DNA of 64,000 bases from Clostridia bacterium (GCA_017524725.1 JAFXUZ010000100.1:55335-119334); one strand, 5' to 3'. Shown: positions 8,340 through 17,636, numbered from the stretch's first letter. Notes: a model not told the origin generated them from the sequence alone. Numbers and translations are program-made.

Positions 8340-10514
8340 TCAGCGGAAGAGCGTGATATTTCTGAACAAGGATACCAGGGTATTGGCAACGGTGGACATC
8401 ATCTTGATGAAGATATCCAGCGCTACACCGACCACGTCCTTGCGGGTATCGCCGACAGTATCGCCGGTGACCGCGGCTTTGTGGGCAGGGCTTCCCTTGC
8501 CGTGTCCGGGCAGTGAACCGCTCTCGATGTACTTCTTCGCGTTGTCGAAAGCGCCGCCGGAGTTGCCCATGAACAAGGCTCTGGGGATGGCAACGACAGT
8601 CGCGCCGATCAGCAGGCCGCCGACGAATTCAACACCAAAGAGGAAACCGCCGATGATGGGAATGACCATGGCCAGGATGGAGGGAACCAGCATGTTCTTG
8701 AGCGCCTGCCTGGCGGCAAGTTCGATCATCCGGTTGTAATCGGGGGTCTTTTTGCCGGCGAGGACTTCGGGGGTCAGCTGCTTGTCGCCTTCGTCCGCCA
8801 TCTGCTTGGCAGCTTCGATGGTGTTGTCGGTGAGCATGGCGGAGAAGTATTCCACCAGCGCGCCGCCGATAATTGCGCCTGCCACAACGACGAAACTGGC
8901 GATGTTCAGTATCATCTCGTGGTTGTAGTTGCCGACATAGGACACGATCAGGGAAACAGTTGCAAAAGCGGCGGAACCGATGGCAAAGCCTTTTCCGACG
9001 GCGGCGGTGGTGTTGCCTACTGCGTCCAGCTTATCGGTGATGGCGCGCACTTCATGGGGCAGATGGCAGCTTTCGGCAAGGCCGCCGGCATTGTCTGCGA
9101 TGGGGCCGAAAGCGTCGATGGAGACGGTGGCGCCTACGAAGGAAAGCATGCCCAGGGCCGCCATGGAAACGCCGTAGATATCGGCGATCTTTCCGGAGAC
9201 GAACAGCGCGATGCCGATGACCAGCACGGGCAGGAGCACGCTGCGGCTGCCGATGGCGTCACCCTTGGTGACAACGAAAGCCTCGCCTTCGGGAGTGATC
9301 TCAGCAAGTTTGGTGGTGGGTTCTTTTTTGCGCAGCTTTTTGCAAAGCGGGAAATCAGTGCTGGTATAGTATTCCGTGATGGAACCGATAGCGACCCCGC
9401 TGGCAATGCCAAGCAGCGCGCAGACCCAGGGGGAGACCCATCCGAAGGCCCAGTTGTAGGTGTCCCTGAGAATGTCGGCGGGAACGCCGCTGAAAACGAT
9501 CATGGCGCCGAAGAAGCCGAGTACAAGGGTCAAACCGGCGCTGATCCAGGTGGCCAGGTTCAGTTCCCTGGAAGGATCGTTGCTCATCTTCTTGACTGAC
9601 GCATAGAAAAGGCCGCCGATGCAGGAGAAAAGCCCGATGCAGGCCAGAACGATCGGGTAGGTGGTGGTGGCGTTGAATACGGTATCCAGGGCTTTCAGGT
9701 CGATACCGGCGACATCCACGAACTTCCTGTAAAGGATGACCGCGATCATCAGCGCTGCGGATACGGTGGCTACAAAGGATTCGAGAAGGTCGGAGCAGTT
9801 GCCGGCGATATCGTTGACGTTGTCGCCGATGAAGTCGGCAATGACGTTGGGAACGCGGCTGTCATCCTCAGGCAGGTCGTTGCGGACCTTGGCAAGGATG
9901 TCTGCGGAGATGTCTGCGGCTTTGGTGTAGTTGCCGCCGGCGACACGGTTGAACATAGCTACCAGGGAGCAGCCGAGGGAATAGGTGGAGATCCGCATGA
10001 TGGTGGGGTTGACTCCGCCCAGTGAGGAGATCAGGCCGCCGCCTTCAGCATCGTGCTGTACATTGCCGAAGATGACCAGCACAAGGACCAGACCCAGGAG
10101 ACCAAAGGCCTGGACGGACAGGCCGGAGATGGAGCCGCCACACAGCGCGACCTTGACGGTTTCGCCGATGGACCTGGATTCACGGGCCTTGTTGGCAGTA
10201 CGGACATTGGCAAAAGTGGCGCTGCGCATACCCAGAACACACACACAGCTGCTCATCAGTGCGCCCATCAGGAAAGTGATGCCGCTGGTTTTTTCGATGA
10301 AGCAGGAAAACACCAGGGCCAGGGAGACCACCACGATCAGGATGGTGCGGTATTCAGTCTTCATGAAGGTGTTCGCGCCGCTGCGGATGATGCCGGCCAT
10401 TTCGACCATTTCGGCTGTGCCTTCACTCATCTTTTTGATGCGTGTGTAGTTGTAGGCAACATAGGCGATGGCGAGTGCTGCCACACAAACCACAATGATG
10501 TACCAGAGAGCCAT
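8340..10514 (-). CDS. hppA: Membrane-bound ion-translocating pyrophosphatase
   Basis: The enzyme hydrolyses pyrophosphate at the inner membrane face and pumps H+ or Na+ outwards. The 724-residue protein has about 16 membrane segments. Family motifs are seen: EDD in LPEDDSRVPN, GDNVNDIAGNCSDLLES, and the GNTTAAVGKGFAIGSAA segment. Alanine after GNTTA is the mark of potassium-dependent members. An unusual point is the first pyrophosphate motif: the usual D-x7-K-x-E (DVGADLVGKVE) reads DISADILAKVR here, so Glu is replaced by Arg. The start at 10514 is fixed by GGAAGGA nine bases upstream and by the promoter at 10570-10598, which overlaps any longer reading. It is a single-gene transcript with its own terminator. 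Confidence 0.93.
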   Translation of the reverse strand: MALWYIIVVCVAALAIAYVAYNYTRIKKMSEGTAEMVEMAGIIRSGANTFMKTEYRTILIVVVSLALVFSCFIEKTSGITFLMGALMSSCVCVLGMRSATFANVRTANKARESRSIGETVKVALCGGSISGLSVQAFGLLGLVLVLVIFGNVQHDAEGGGLISSLGGVNPTIMRISTYSLGCSLVAMFNRVAGGNYTKAADISADILAKVRNDLPEDDSRVPNVIADFIGDNVNDIAGNCSDLLESFVATVSAALMIAVILYRKFVDVAGIDLKALDTVFNATTTYPIVLACIGLFSCIGGLFYASVKKMSNDPSRELNLATWISAGLTLVLGFFGAMIVFSGVPADILRDTYNWAFGWVSPWVCALLGIASGVAIGSITEYYTSTDFPLCKKLRKKEPTTKLAEITPEGEAFVVTKGDAIGSRSVLLPVLVIGIALFVSGKIADIYGVSMAALGMLSFVGATVSIDAFGPIADNAGGLAESCHLPHEVRAITDKLDAVGNTTAAVGKGFAIGSAAFATVSLIVSYVGNYNHEMILNIASFVVVAGAIIGGALVEYFSAMLTDNTIEAAKQMADEGDKQLTPEVLAGKKTPDYNRMIELAARQALKNMLVPSILAMVIPIIGGFLFGVEFVGGLLIGATVVAIPRALFMGNSGGAFDNAKKYIESGSLPGHGKGSPAHKAAVTGDTVGDTRKDVVGVALDIFIKMMSTVANTLVSLFRNITLFR

Positions 10515-10569
10515 GGGGATGTATCCTTCCTTTCCTTCGTAAATCCTCCCGGATTCACATGATAAATCT

Positions 10570-10598
10570 ATTTTAATGCCGAAGCTGCGGTCCGTCAA
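10570..10598 (-). promoter_or_regulatory. Promoter of hppA
   Basis: TTGACG (plus 10593-10598) and TAAAAT (plus 10570-10575) have a 17-base spacer on the minus strand, about 55 bases before the start codon. Confidence 0.7.
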
Positions 10599-10650
10599 TA
10601 ACGATAAAGGCGGAATTCATAAATAATAAAGAAAAACACGTTCAATGCCG

Positions 10651-10679
10651 TGGACTTGCCTGAGGACGTCTGTTATAAT
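10651..10679 (+). promoter_or_regulatory. Probable promoter of the GH4 gene
   Basis: A perfect -10 box TATAAT lies at 10674-10679 and is preceded by only a weak -35 (TGGACT at 10651-10656, 17-base spacer). A weak -35 may mean that an activator is needed. Confidence 0.45.
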
Positions 10680-10776
10680 CCTGATATGGGAGTCCGGCCG
10701 GGACGGGAGAGTCTCTCATGCCGGTCGATACCCGGGAAATACAACTGAACGTTTCTATAAGGACGGAGGAAAGGGC

Positions 10777-12171
10777 ATGATCGACAGGATCGGCGGAAAA
10801 GCGAGGGACCTGAAAATCGCCTATATCGGAGGGGGTTCCCGCGGATGGGCATGGGGCTTTATGAAGGATCTGGCCATGGACGGCGACATGTGCGGAACGG
10901 TCCGGCTTTATGATATCGACGAACCCGCGGCAAAAAGGAACGAGATTATCGGCAGGAAGATCAGCGATCATCCGGATGCAAAGGCACGCTGGGAATATAC
11001 GGTGGCCGGAAGCCTGAAGGAAGCGCTGACAGGCGCTGATTTTGCGGTGATATCGATCCTTCCCGGCACGTTTGAGGAAATGCGCAGCGACGTCCATCTT
11101 CCGGAGCGGGTCGGAGTCTGGCAGCCGGTGGGTGATACGGTGGGCGCCGGGGGCTTCATGAGGGCCATGCGGACAATACCGATGTTTGTGGAGATCGGCA
11201 GCGCCATCAGGGATTATGCGCCGGACGCCTGGGTCATTAATTATACGAATCCGATGAGCCTGTGCGTGCGTACGCTTTATGAAGTCTTTCCGGCGATAAA
11301 GGCGTTCGGATGCTGTCACGAGGTATTTGGGACGCAGAAACTCCTGTGCAGCCTTCTGGAAACGGAAAAAGGGATTAAAAACGTCAAAAGGCAGGACCTG
11401 TACACCACTGTGAACGGCATCAACCATTTCACCTGGCTGACCCGCGCCACATGGAAGGGTATGGACCTGATGCCCATGTATGCCGAAGCCTGCGAAAAGT
11501 ATTCAGACGGCTATGATGAAGGCGGGGATACCAACTGGATGAATTCCAACTTTACCTGCGCACAGATGGTCAAATTTGACCTTTTCCGCCGTTACGGCGC
11601 AATCGCCGCCGCCGGGGACCGCCACCTGGCGGAGTTCGTGGCTCCCTGGTATACAAGGGACCCCGAAACGGTGCGCCGGTGGAAATTCCACCTGACGACC
11701 GTCGACTGGCGTGTAGAAGACCTGAAGGCGAGGCTGCGCCGTTCTGATGACCTGATTTCCGGCAGGGAAAGCATCGAGCTGACTGCATCGGGCGAGGAGG
11801 GGCATCTCCTGCTGAAAGCGGTGCTCGGCATGGGCGATATTGTGTCCAATGTGAATGTTCCCAACCGCGGCCAGGTGCCCGGACTTCCGCTGGGCGCGGT
11901 GGTGGAGACCAACGCGTTCTTCGGCCGTGACCGAATCGAACCTGTTTATGCGGGGCCTCTGCCCGCCGGAGTATTCCCACTGGTGGCAAGGCATGTGTTC
12001 AATCAGGAAAACACCCTGCGTACGGCCCTTACCTGCGACAGGAAGCTGGGCTTCACCACTTTCATGAACGACCCCCAGATGGCCTGCGTTGCACCGGGAG
12101 ACGGGAAAAAACTGTTTGACGATATGCTGGAAAACCAGCGTGCGTACCTTCCCCGCAAGTGGTTCGAATAA
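10777..12171 (+). CDS. Family GH4 glycosidase, predicted alpha-galacturonidase
   Basis: GH4 enzymes use NAD+ and a divalent metal to cleave glycosides by an oxidation-elimination route. The 464-residue protein has the N-terminal dinucleotide site YIGGGSRGW (residues 16-24), NYTNPMSLC, the metal-binding Cys180 and His217 (in GINHFTW). The motif at the active cysteine is CHEV (180-183), which is the published signature of the alpha-galacturonidase subgroup (LplD of B. subtilis), unlike CDMP, CNVP, CHSV or CHG variants of other substrates. A role in pectin or galacturonide breakdown follows by inference. The start is at ATG 10777, six bases after GGAGGA; the upstream open frame covers the promoter. 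No transporter is next to it. No pectin lyase or uronate isomerase lies in the window. Confidence 0.88.
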   Translation: MIDRIGGKARDLKIAYIGGGSRGWAWGFMKDLAMDGDMCGTVRLYDIDEPAAKRNEIIGRKISDHPDAKARWEYTVAGSLKEALTGADFAVISILPGTFEEMRSDVHLPERVGVWQPVGDTVGAGGFMRAMRTIPMFVEIGSAIRDYAPDAWVINYTNPMSLCVRTLYEVFPAIKAFGCCHEVFGTQKLLCSLLETEKGIKNVKRQDLYTTVNGINHFTWLTRATWKGMDLMPMYAEACEKYSDGYDEGGDTNWMNSNFTCAQMVKFDLFRRYGAIAAAGDRHLAEFVAPWYTRDPETVRRWKFHLTTVDWRVEDLKARLRRSDDLISGRESIELTASGEEGHLLLKAVLGMGDIVSNVNVPNRGQVPGLPLGAVVETNAFFGRDRIEPVYAGPLPAGVFPLVARHVFNQENTLRTALTCDRKLGFTTFMNDPQMACVAPGDGKKLFDDMLENQRAYLPRKWFE

Positions 12172-12183
12172 AAAAGAGAATAC

Positions 12184-12219
12184 AAAAAAGGAGGCCGCAG
12201 TGAAGGAGCTGCGGCCTCC
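12184..12219 (-). terminator. Terminator of the metY-metA operon
   Basis: An 11-bp perfect stem (GGAGGCCGCAG, 12190-12200, with CTGCGGCCTCC, 12209-12219) is followed on the minus strand by TTTTTT. It lies just after the metA stop codon and also just after the converging GH4 gene. Confidence 0.9.
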
Positions 12220-12236
12220 CTGGCTCGGGGGAGCTT

Positions 12237-13181
12237 TCAGGTTTGTTCCTCTGTGGAGGATCCCTGCGGTATCATGCTCAGGTCGTAAGGCGTCGTCTGG
12301 TAGACAAAATAATTCAGCCAGTTGCAGAAAAGCAGGTTGGCATGGGCCCGCCAGGAGACCCGGGGTTCCCCGGAAGGATCGTTGTCCGGATAGTAGTTTA
12401 CGGGAATACCGATCGGTTTGCCCGCCGCGATATCGCGCCTGTATTCCTGGTCCAGGGTATCGGCATCGTATTCGGAATGACCGGTGACGAAGATCTGCTT
12501 GCATTGCTTGGAATAAATGGCATAGACCCCCGCTTCGGGGGAGGAAGCGAGAATCTGCAGGCCTTCGGCCGCTTCGATGTCCTCGCGCCTTACCTCGGTG
12601 TGCCTGGAATGGGGGACGAAGAAAACATCATCAAAGCCCCGGAAGAGGATGCTCCTCTTGTATTCCACGCAGTGCGGGAATACGCCGAACATTTTTTTGC
12701 CAAGAGGCTTTTTCGGGATGCCGTAATGATAATACAGTCCGGCCTGGGCTCCCCAGCAGATATGGAATGTGGAATGGACATGGACCCTGGTCCATTCCAT
12801 GATCTCACACAATTCTTCCCAGTAATCAACCTCTTCAAACGGAAGATGCTCCACGGGTGCCCCCGTGATGATGCATCCGTCGAAGTTGCGGTGCCGGACC
12901 TCCGAGAAGGTCTTGTAAAAGGACTGCAGGTGCTCCTGGGGAGTATTGACAGAGGTATGGCTTTCGGGCGCCACCAGTTCCAGTTCGATCTGCAGGGAAG
13001 TGTTGCCGAGCAGGCGGGAAAACTGCACCTCGGTCTGTATTTTTTTGGGCATCAGGTTGACCAGGAGGATCTGGAGCGGGCGGATATCCTGAGTAGTCGC
13101 CCGTTCGGAAGTCATGACAAAAATGTTTTCTTTTTTAAGGACGTCCACCGCCGGCAGGCCGTTGGGGATCTTGATGGGCAT
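12237..13181 (-). CDS. metA: Homoserine O-acetyltransferase of the MetA (HTS-like) family
   Basis: The enzyme acylates homoserine in methionine synthesis. The 314-residue protein has the catalytic cysteine at 142 (ICWGAQAGL) and the family His/Glu region near FVTGHSEYD. Residue 111 is Glu (GAPVE). In this family Glu111 selects acetyl-CoA while Gly111 selects succinyl-CoA, so the product is predicted to be O-acetylhomoserine even though the fold is that of the E. coli succinyltransferase. This agrees with the partner gene metY just upstream (26-base gap, same strand), which uses O-acetylhomoserine. AAGGTG precedes the ATG by five bases. The pair ends at a strong terminator. Confidence 0.95.
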   Translation of the reverse strand: MPIKIPNGLPAVDVLKKENIFVMTSERATTQDIRPLQILLVNLMPKKIQTEVQFSRLLGNTSLQIELELVAPESHTSVNTPQEHLQSFYKTFSEVRHRNFDGCIITGAPVEHLPFEEVDYWEELCEIMEWTRVHVHSTFHICWGAQAGLYYHYGIPKKPLGKKMFGVFPHCVEYKRSILFRGFDDVFFVPHSRHTEVRREDIEAAEGLQILASSPEAGVYAIYSKQCKQIFVTGHSEYDADTLDQEYRRDIAAGKPIGIPVNYYPDNDPSGEPRVSWRAHANLLFCNWLNYFVYQTTPYDLSMIPQGSSTEEQT

Positions 13182-13207
13182 AAAGTCACCTTCTTAAACG
13201 GAAATGT

Positions 13208-14494
13208 TCAGTTGACTTTCTCCAGCGCCTGGGCGATATCGTCTATCAGGTCCCGGGCGTTCTCAAGGCCGCAGCTCATCCGGACCAGGCCGGCGGGGAC
13301 GCCCGCCTGGAGAAGCTGCTCGTCTGTCATCTGGCGGTGGGTGGTAGTCGCGGGATTCAGGCAGCAGGTCCGCGCGTCGGCAACGTGGGTCTCTATGGCT
13401 GCAAGGCGCAAATTGTTCATGAAAACGGAAGCCGCCTCCCGGCCGCCCTTCAGTTCAAAGCTGACCACACCGCAGGACCCGTTGGGAAGATACTTCATCG
13501 CGCGCTCGTGGTACCGGTCCCCGGGAAGGCCGCAGTAAACGACCTTTAAGACCTTCGGATGGGAAGAAAGGTATTCGGCGACAGCCTGGCCGTTTTCACA
13601 ATGCCTGGCCATGCGCACGTGGAGGCTCTCCAGTCCGAGGTTCAGGTAAAACGCGTTTTGCGGCGACTGGATGGAACCCAGGTCCCGCATCAACTGTGCG
13701 GTGCATTTGGTGATGAACGCGCCTTCCCTTCCGAATTTTTCGGCGTAGGTGATCCCGTGATAGCTTTCATCCGGCGTGCAGAGTCCGGGGAAGCGATCTG
13801 CGTGAGCCATCCAGTCGAAATGACCGCTGTCCACGATGGCGCCGCCGACGCCGACGCCGTGTCCGTCCATGTATTTCGTGGTGGAATGGGTCACGATATC
13901 GGCTCCCCATTCAAAGGGGCGGCAGTTGATCGGGGTCGCGAAGGTGTTGTCAACAATCAGAGGGACCCCATGGGCATGGGCCGCCCGGGCAAACTGTTCG
14001 ATGTCCAGTACGGTCAGGGCAGGATTGGCAATGGTCTCGCCAAAGACCAGTTTGGTATTGTCCCTGAAGGCGGAGTTCAGTTCTTCGTCGGTGCAGTCGG
14101 GGGACACAAAGGTGACGGATATCCCCATTTTGGCCATGGTGACGCTGATCAGGTTGAAAGTGCCTCCGTAAATGCTGGAGGAGGCAACGATGTGATCGCC
14201 GCAGGACGCCAGGTTGAACATCGCGAAGAAATTGGCCGCCTGGCCGGAGGAGGTGAGCATGGCTGCGCTTCCGCCTTCCAGGGCACAGATTTTCGCGGCG
14301 ACGTGGTCGTTGGTCGGGTTCTGGAGGCGGGTATAAAAATATCCGGGGGCTTCCAGGTCGAACAGCTTGCCCATCTCTTCACCGCTTGCATAACGGAATG
14401 TAGTGGACTGGATCACAGGAATCTGCCGCGGTTCCCCATTTCCGGGGGTATAGCCTCCCTGGACGCAGATGGTTTCCTTTCTCAGACCGGACAT
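13208..14494 (-). CDS. metY: O-acetylhomoserine sulfhydrylase (PLP-dependent)
   Basis: The enzyme makes homocysteine from O-acetylhomoserine and sulfide. It belongs to the Cys/Met-metabolism PLP family; the 428-residue length fits MetY rather than the shorter MetB/MetC. The PLP lysine is Lys207 in HSTTKYMDGHG, with the GQAANFF and YFYTRLQNPT segments typical of the group. The ATG at 14494 has AGGAGGG upstream. It lies 44 bases after the epimerase stop codon on the same strand and precedes metA. No SAM or T-box element fits in the short gap, so control of the pair is not visible here. Confidence 0.95.
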   Translation of the reverse strand: MSGLRKETICVQGGYTPGNGEPRQIPVIQSTTFRYASGEEMGKLFDLEAPGYFYTRLQNPTNDHVAAKICALEGGSAAMLTSSGQAANFFAMFNLASCGDHIVASSSIYGGTFNLISVTMAKMGISVTFVSPDCTDEELNSAFRDNTKLVFGETIANPALTVLDIEQFARAAHAHGVPLIVDNTFATPINCRPFEWGADIVTHSTTKYMDGHGVGVGGAIVDSGHFDWMAHADRFPGLCTPDESYHGITYAEKFGREGAFITKCTAQLMRDLGSIQSPQNAFYLNLGLESLHVRMARHCENGQAVAEYLSSHPKVLKVVYCGLPGDRYHERAMKYLPNGSCGVVSFELKGGREAASVFMNNLRLAAIETHVADARTCCLNPATTTHRQMTDEQLLQAGVPAGLVRMSCGLENARDLIDDIAQALEKVN

Positions 14495-14538
14495 GGAACG
14501 GTCCCTCCTGTATTGTATATAGAGTAGAACGACGAATT

Positions 14539-15729
14539 TCAGGCAAGCTTTTCAAGCATTTTATCCAGCATGATCAGGCAGCGGGGAACATGGAAGGGCC
14601 CCTTGAAGGTGGATCCCTTGCAGGGAGGTTCGGTGGGCTTGCCGTCACGGCGGAGATACCCGTACCATTCGCCATATTCCGGATCAACGAACACCTGCTT
14701 CACATAATCAAGCCCCCGGTTGAACCAGTCGGCGTAGTAATCGTCGCCGGTCTCAAGGTAAGCCATCAGGGAGGCGATCAGCAGTTCGTTGTGAGGCCAC
14801 CAGAGCTTCATGTCGTGTTCGTAGCTTTCCGGAGGGCAGCCAAGGCAGTCGATGAAGTAGAGCAGGCCGCCGTATTCCTTGTCCCAGCCCGATTCCGCAG
14901 CGTTGCGGAATATCTGGAGTGCCTTGTCCATCAGTTCACGGTCGCCTGTCCGCTTTGCCTGTTCCATCAGGAACCAGGAACATTCGATGTCGTGGCCGGG
15001 ATTGACGATCCTGCCCTCTGTGATATCCAGACGCGTTTCTCCGTTGGGACCGACGTTTTCAAGTGAGCACTTCAGGTCCGGCTTGTAGTGGAAGCGGATA
15101 ATGGCGTCAGCGGAAACGCGCGCGCGCTCATTGTATTTTGCAGCCTGTTCAGGATCGCAGCGCAGCATGACCTGTGTCAGGTTCAGGTAGATCATGGGAT
15201 CGGCCTGTGCACGTCCTGTACGGGTCTCCGGGATCGTTTTGGGACCAAGACCGGTGGGATCGGGCATTCCGTGGTGAAGATCCCAGATCAGGTCGTAGGC
15301 GCGGCGCGCGTTTTCGAGACAGGTCCTGTCGCCGGTCGCGGCGTAGTATTCCGCGTTGGCCATGGCGTAAAAGCCCTCTGAAAAGCAGTACCTGCGCTGG
15401 CGGAGGGGCTTCCCGTCCCCGGTCACGGTAAAATACATTCTGCTGCCGGCGGCGCGGTTGATACAGCACCGTTCCATAAAATCGATACAGGAACGGGCGG
15501 CGTCGAGCCATTCCCCGCGTGGACCGTAAGTATTGCAAAGATAACTGAACGTCCATCCGCAGCGGCCCTGCATCCAGACGCTTTTGTCGGTGGAATAGAT
15601 CTTTCCGGTGCGGTCGAGGCAGGTATAAATGCCGCCGTTGACACTGTCCAGTCCGTGGGTGAGCCAGAAGTGGACGGACGCGTCCAATTCCTTTTTCACG
15701 AACGCGGATGCGCTTGATTTGTCGATCAT
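14539..15729 (-). CDS. N-acylglucosamine 2-epimerase family protein
   Basis: The 396-residue protein has the alpha/alpha-barrel family pattern of acylglucosamine epimerases and cellobiose epimerases: WMQGRCGWTFSYL near 52-64, YAMANAEYYAATGD, HDIECSWFLMEQA, WWPHNELL and GEWYGYLRRDGKP. Conserved histidines in these segments act in proton transfer. It probably converts N-acetylglucosamine to N-acetylmannosamine or a related aldose pair; the substrate cannot be settled from sequence. GGAGG lies about eight bases before the ATG. It stands between the aldolase terminator and metY; a promoter was not clear in the 110-base gap. Confidence 0.85.
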   Translation of the reverse strand: MIDKSSASAFVKKELDASVHFWLTHGLDSVNGGIYTCLDRTGKIYSTDKSVWMQGRCGWTFSYLCNTYGPRGEWLDAARSCIDFMERCCINRAAGSRMYFTVTGDGKPLRQRRYCFSEGFYAMANAEYYAATGDRTCLENARRAYDLIWDLHHGMPDPTGLGPKTIPETRTGRAQADPMIYLNLTQVMLRCDPEQAAKYNERARVSADAIIRFHYKPDLKCSLENVGPNGETRLDITEGRIVNPGHDIECSWFLMEQAKRTGDRELMDKALQIFRNAAESGWDKEYGGLLYFIDCLGCPPESYEHDMKLWWPHNELLIASLMAYLETGDDYYADWFNRGLDYVKQVFVDPEYGEWYGYLRRDGKPTEPPCKGSTFKGPFHVPRCLIMLDKMLEKLA

Positions 15730-15840
15730 TGTGCTTCCTCCGATTGGATTGTTTTCGGGGTGATCCCGTATTGAGCCGGTGTTTCGGGACGCAGGCGGGG
15801 AAATGGCGGGGCTGTGTTTTTATCCCGCCGGACGCCGGTG

Positions 15841-15891
15841 AAAAAAGGCCGGCGCTCCGGGTCTCTCAAAGGAGGCTGACGGAGCGCCGGC
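15841..15891 (-). terminator. Terminator of fba
   Basis: An 11-bp perfect stem (GCCGGCGCTCC, 15848-15858, with GGAGCGCCGGC, 15881-15891) is followed on the minus strand by CTTTTTT. It lies 25 bases after the aldolase stop codon. Confidence 0.88.
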
Positions 15892-15915
15892 TTTTGCTCT
15901 GTTGTAAAAGACAGA

Positions 15916-16881
15916 TCAGGCCTTGCCGTTGCAGCCGAGCACGTCAACGATCTTGTGTCGCACCATGTCCCTGAGCGCGGCGCGCGCTTCGGTGAGGTAC
16001 TGCCTGGGATCGAAGTGATCGGGATGCTCAACAAAATGCTTGCGGATCATGGCTGTGAAAGCCAGGCGCAGGTCAGAGTCGATGTTGATCTTGCAGACCG
16101 CACTGCGGGCAGCCTTGCGCAGCTGCTCTTCGGGGATGCCGACCGCGTCGGGCAGCCGTCCGCCGTATTCGTTGATGATCTTCACGAATTCCTGCGGAAC
16201 GCTGGAGGAGCCGTGCAGGACGATGGGGAAGCCGGGAAGCCTTTTAGACACTTCTTCCAGAACGTCAAAGCGCAGGGGCGGGGGTACCAGGATGCCGTCC
16301 GCGTTGCGGGTGCACTGGGCGGGGGTAAACTTATAAGCGCCGTGGGAGGTGCCGATGGCGATGGCGAGGGAATCACAGCCGGTGCGGGAAACAAATTCTT
16401 CGACTTCCTCGGGACGGGTGTAGGAGGAATCTTCCGCAGCGACTTTCACTTCATCCTCAACGCCGGCCAGGGTACCCAGCTCAGCTTCGACGACCACGCC
16501 GTGGTCATGGGCATATTCGACCACCCGGCGGGTTTCTTTGATGTTTTCTTCGAAGGAAACGCCGCTCTTGTCGATCATGACGGAGGTAAAGCCGCCGTCG
16601 ATGCAGTTCTTGCAGGTCTCGAAATCGGGGCCGTGGTCAAGGTGCAGAGCGATGGGAAGATCGGTCTCCTTAACAGCGGCTTCAACCAGTTTGACCAGGT
16701 AAGTGTGGTTTGCATAAGCGCGGGCGCCTTTGCTGACCTGCAGGATAACAGGCGCGTTTTCCAGTTTGGCAGCTTCGGTAATGCCCTGGACGATCTCCAT
16801 ATTGTTGACATTGAAAGCACCGATGGCGTATCCGCCTTCATAAGCCTTGCGGAACATCTCGGTCGTGGTTACCATTGGCAT
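15916..16881 (-). CDS. fba: Class II fructose-bisphosphate aldolase
   Basis: The enzyme splits fructose 1,6-bisphosphate in glycolysis. The 321-residue protein has the zinc-site segment LHLDHG with catalytic Asp82 and zinc ligand His83, then IGTSHGAYK with a second ligand, and VLHGSSSVP with the third. Phosphate-binding NIDSDLR lies near the C-terminus. Length and motifs fit the short class IIA/IIB type found in Firmicutes. The ATG at 16881 follows an AGGAGG site; a second in-frame ATG lies two codons later. It forms a single-gene transcript with its own terminator. Confidence 0.95.
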   Translation of the reverse strand: MPMVTTTEMFRKAYEGGYAIGAFNVNNMEIVQGITEAAKLENAPVILQVSKGARAYANHTYLVKLVEAAVKETDLPIALHLDHGPDFETCKNCIDGGFTSVMIDKSGVSFEENIKETRRVVEYAHDHGVVVEAELGTLAGVEDEVKVAAEDSSYTRPEEVEEFVSRTGCDSLAIAIGTSHGAYKFTPAQCTRNADGILVPPPLRFDVLEEVSKRLPGFPIVLHGSSSVPQEFVKIINEYGGRLPDAVGIPEEQLRKAARSAVCKINIDSDLRLAFTAMIRKHFVEHPDHFDPRQYLTEARAALRDMVRHKIVDVLGCNGKA

Positions 16882-16916
16882 AGGAAAAAACCTCCTTCAT
16901 TAATTGGACTGATCTG

Positions 16917-16945
16917 ATTATAGCACATAACATGAGGAAAGAAAA
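16917..16945 (-). promoter_or_regulatory. Probable promoter of fba
   Basis: A perfect TATAAT on the minus strand (plus 16917-16922) lies 36 bases before the start codon; the -35 region 17 bases upstream reads only TTTTCT. The rest of 16946-17078 shows no feature I can name. Confidence 0.5.
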
Positions 16946-17078
16946 GTTTTTTTCTGGATTTCACCTGCGCCTGTACAACCGATCGATTTCCTGCCCGGGC
17001 CTGGCTTAATTATGAGAAAGCGGCGGACCGGCAGACGGGACGGGAATATTAAAAATTCCAGACAAATTGAAGTGCGCC

Positions 17079-17107
17079 TTGAAATTGTGCCTGTCTTTTG
17101 ATAAGAT
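17079..17107 (+). promoter_or_regulatory. Promoter of the small membrane-protein gene
   Basis: TTGAAA at 17079-17084 and TAAGAT at 17102-17107 have a 17-base spacer. The start point would be near 17114, which rules out the earliest ATG codons of the open frame. Confidence 0.65.
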
Positions 17108-17145
17108 ACAATATGTATGTATCAGCGATCGGAGGTTTTGTGCCG

Positions 17146-17631
17146 ATGAGCACGCTTATGTGGGCGGTCTGCGCTGTATGCGTGATCGCCGCTCTCGTAT
17201 TGATGTTCCTTGAAAAACGGCGTTCCTCAAAACAGATTCTTGCCATGCACAAGATGCGCGGAAGCCGGATGTATGCGGATATATACCATCAGGTGGTGGA
17301 AAAAGCGAGGGGCGAAGATATCGAGGAGCTCCGGGTCGAAAGGGACCGGGTCGTCGTCATCGGCGTCTGGCCAAGGACCAGGATCGCGGAATTTGACCTG
17401 AACAGAAACGGTTACCAGCTGATGAGCGGCGATAAGGTCCGTGCTTTGGCCAATGTACTCGCGCTGGACCTCCCGCAGCTTGACTCGGTCAGGGATTATG
17501 AATTCGACCGGATCCAGCTGGAGCGTCCCAGCGGAGACAAGGATTACGCGTATATGTTCGTTATCCGGAGCGCGGCGAAAAAGAAGATCACCGAAAGGCA
17601 CAGGAGGATGTCCTGGGACCGGCTTTACTGA
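17146..17631 (+). CDS. Unknown protein with one N-terminal membrane segment
   Basis: I do not recognise a family. The protein of 161 residues has one hydrophobic segment (about residues 4-23) followed by EKRR, so the remaining 135 residues should lie in the cytosol. That part is charged, with a DLNRNGYQLM segment and an arginine/lysine-rich end (KKKITERHRRM). The start at ATG 17146 is chosen because GGAGG lies ten bases upstream (17131-17135) and the promoter overlaps earlier starts; a GTG at 17140 is possible. It is a single-gene unit converging on recO. Confidence 0.7.
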   Translation: MSTLMWAVCAVCVIAALVLMFLEKRRSSKQILAMHKMRGSRMYADIYHQVVEKARGEDIEELRVERDRVVVIGVWPRTRIAEFDLNRNGYQLMSGDKVRALANVLALDLPQLDSVRDYEFDRIQLERPSGDKDYAYMFVIRSAAKKKITERHRRMSWDRLY

Positions 17632-17636
17632 AAAAT

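Noticed and set aside
14495..14538. SAM riboswitch or T-box before metY
   Set aside because: The gap is only 44 bases, too short for such an element, and shows no conserved core.
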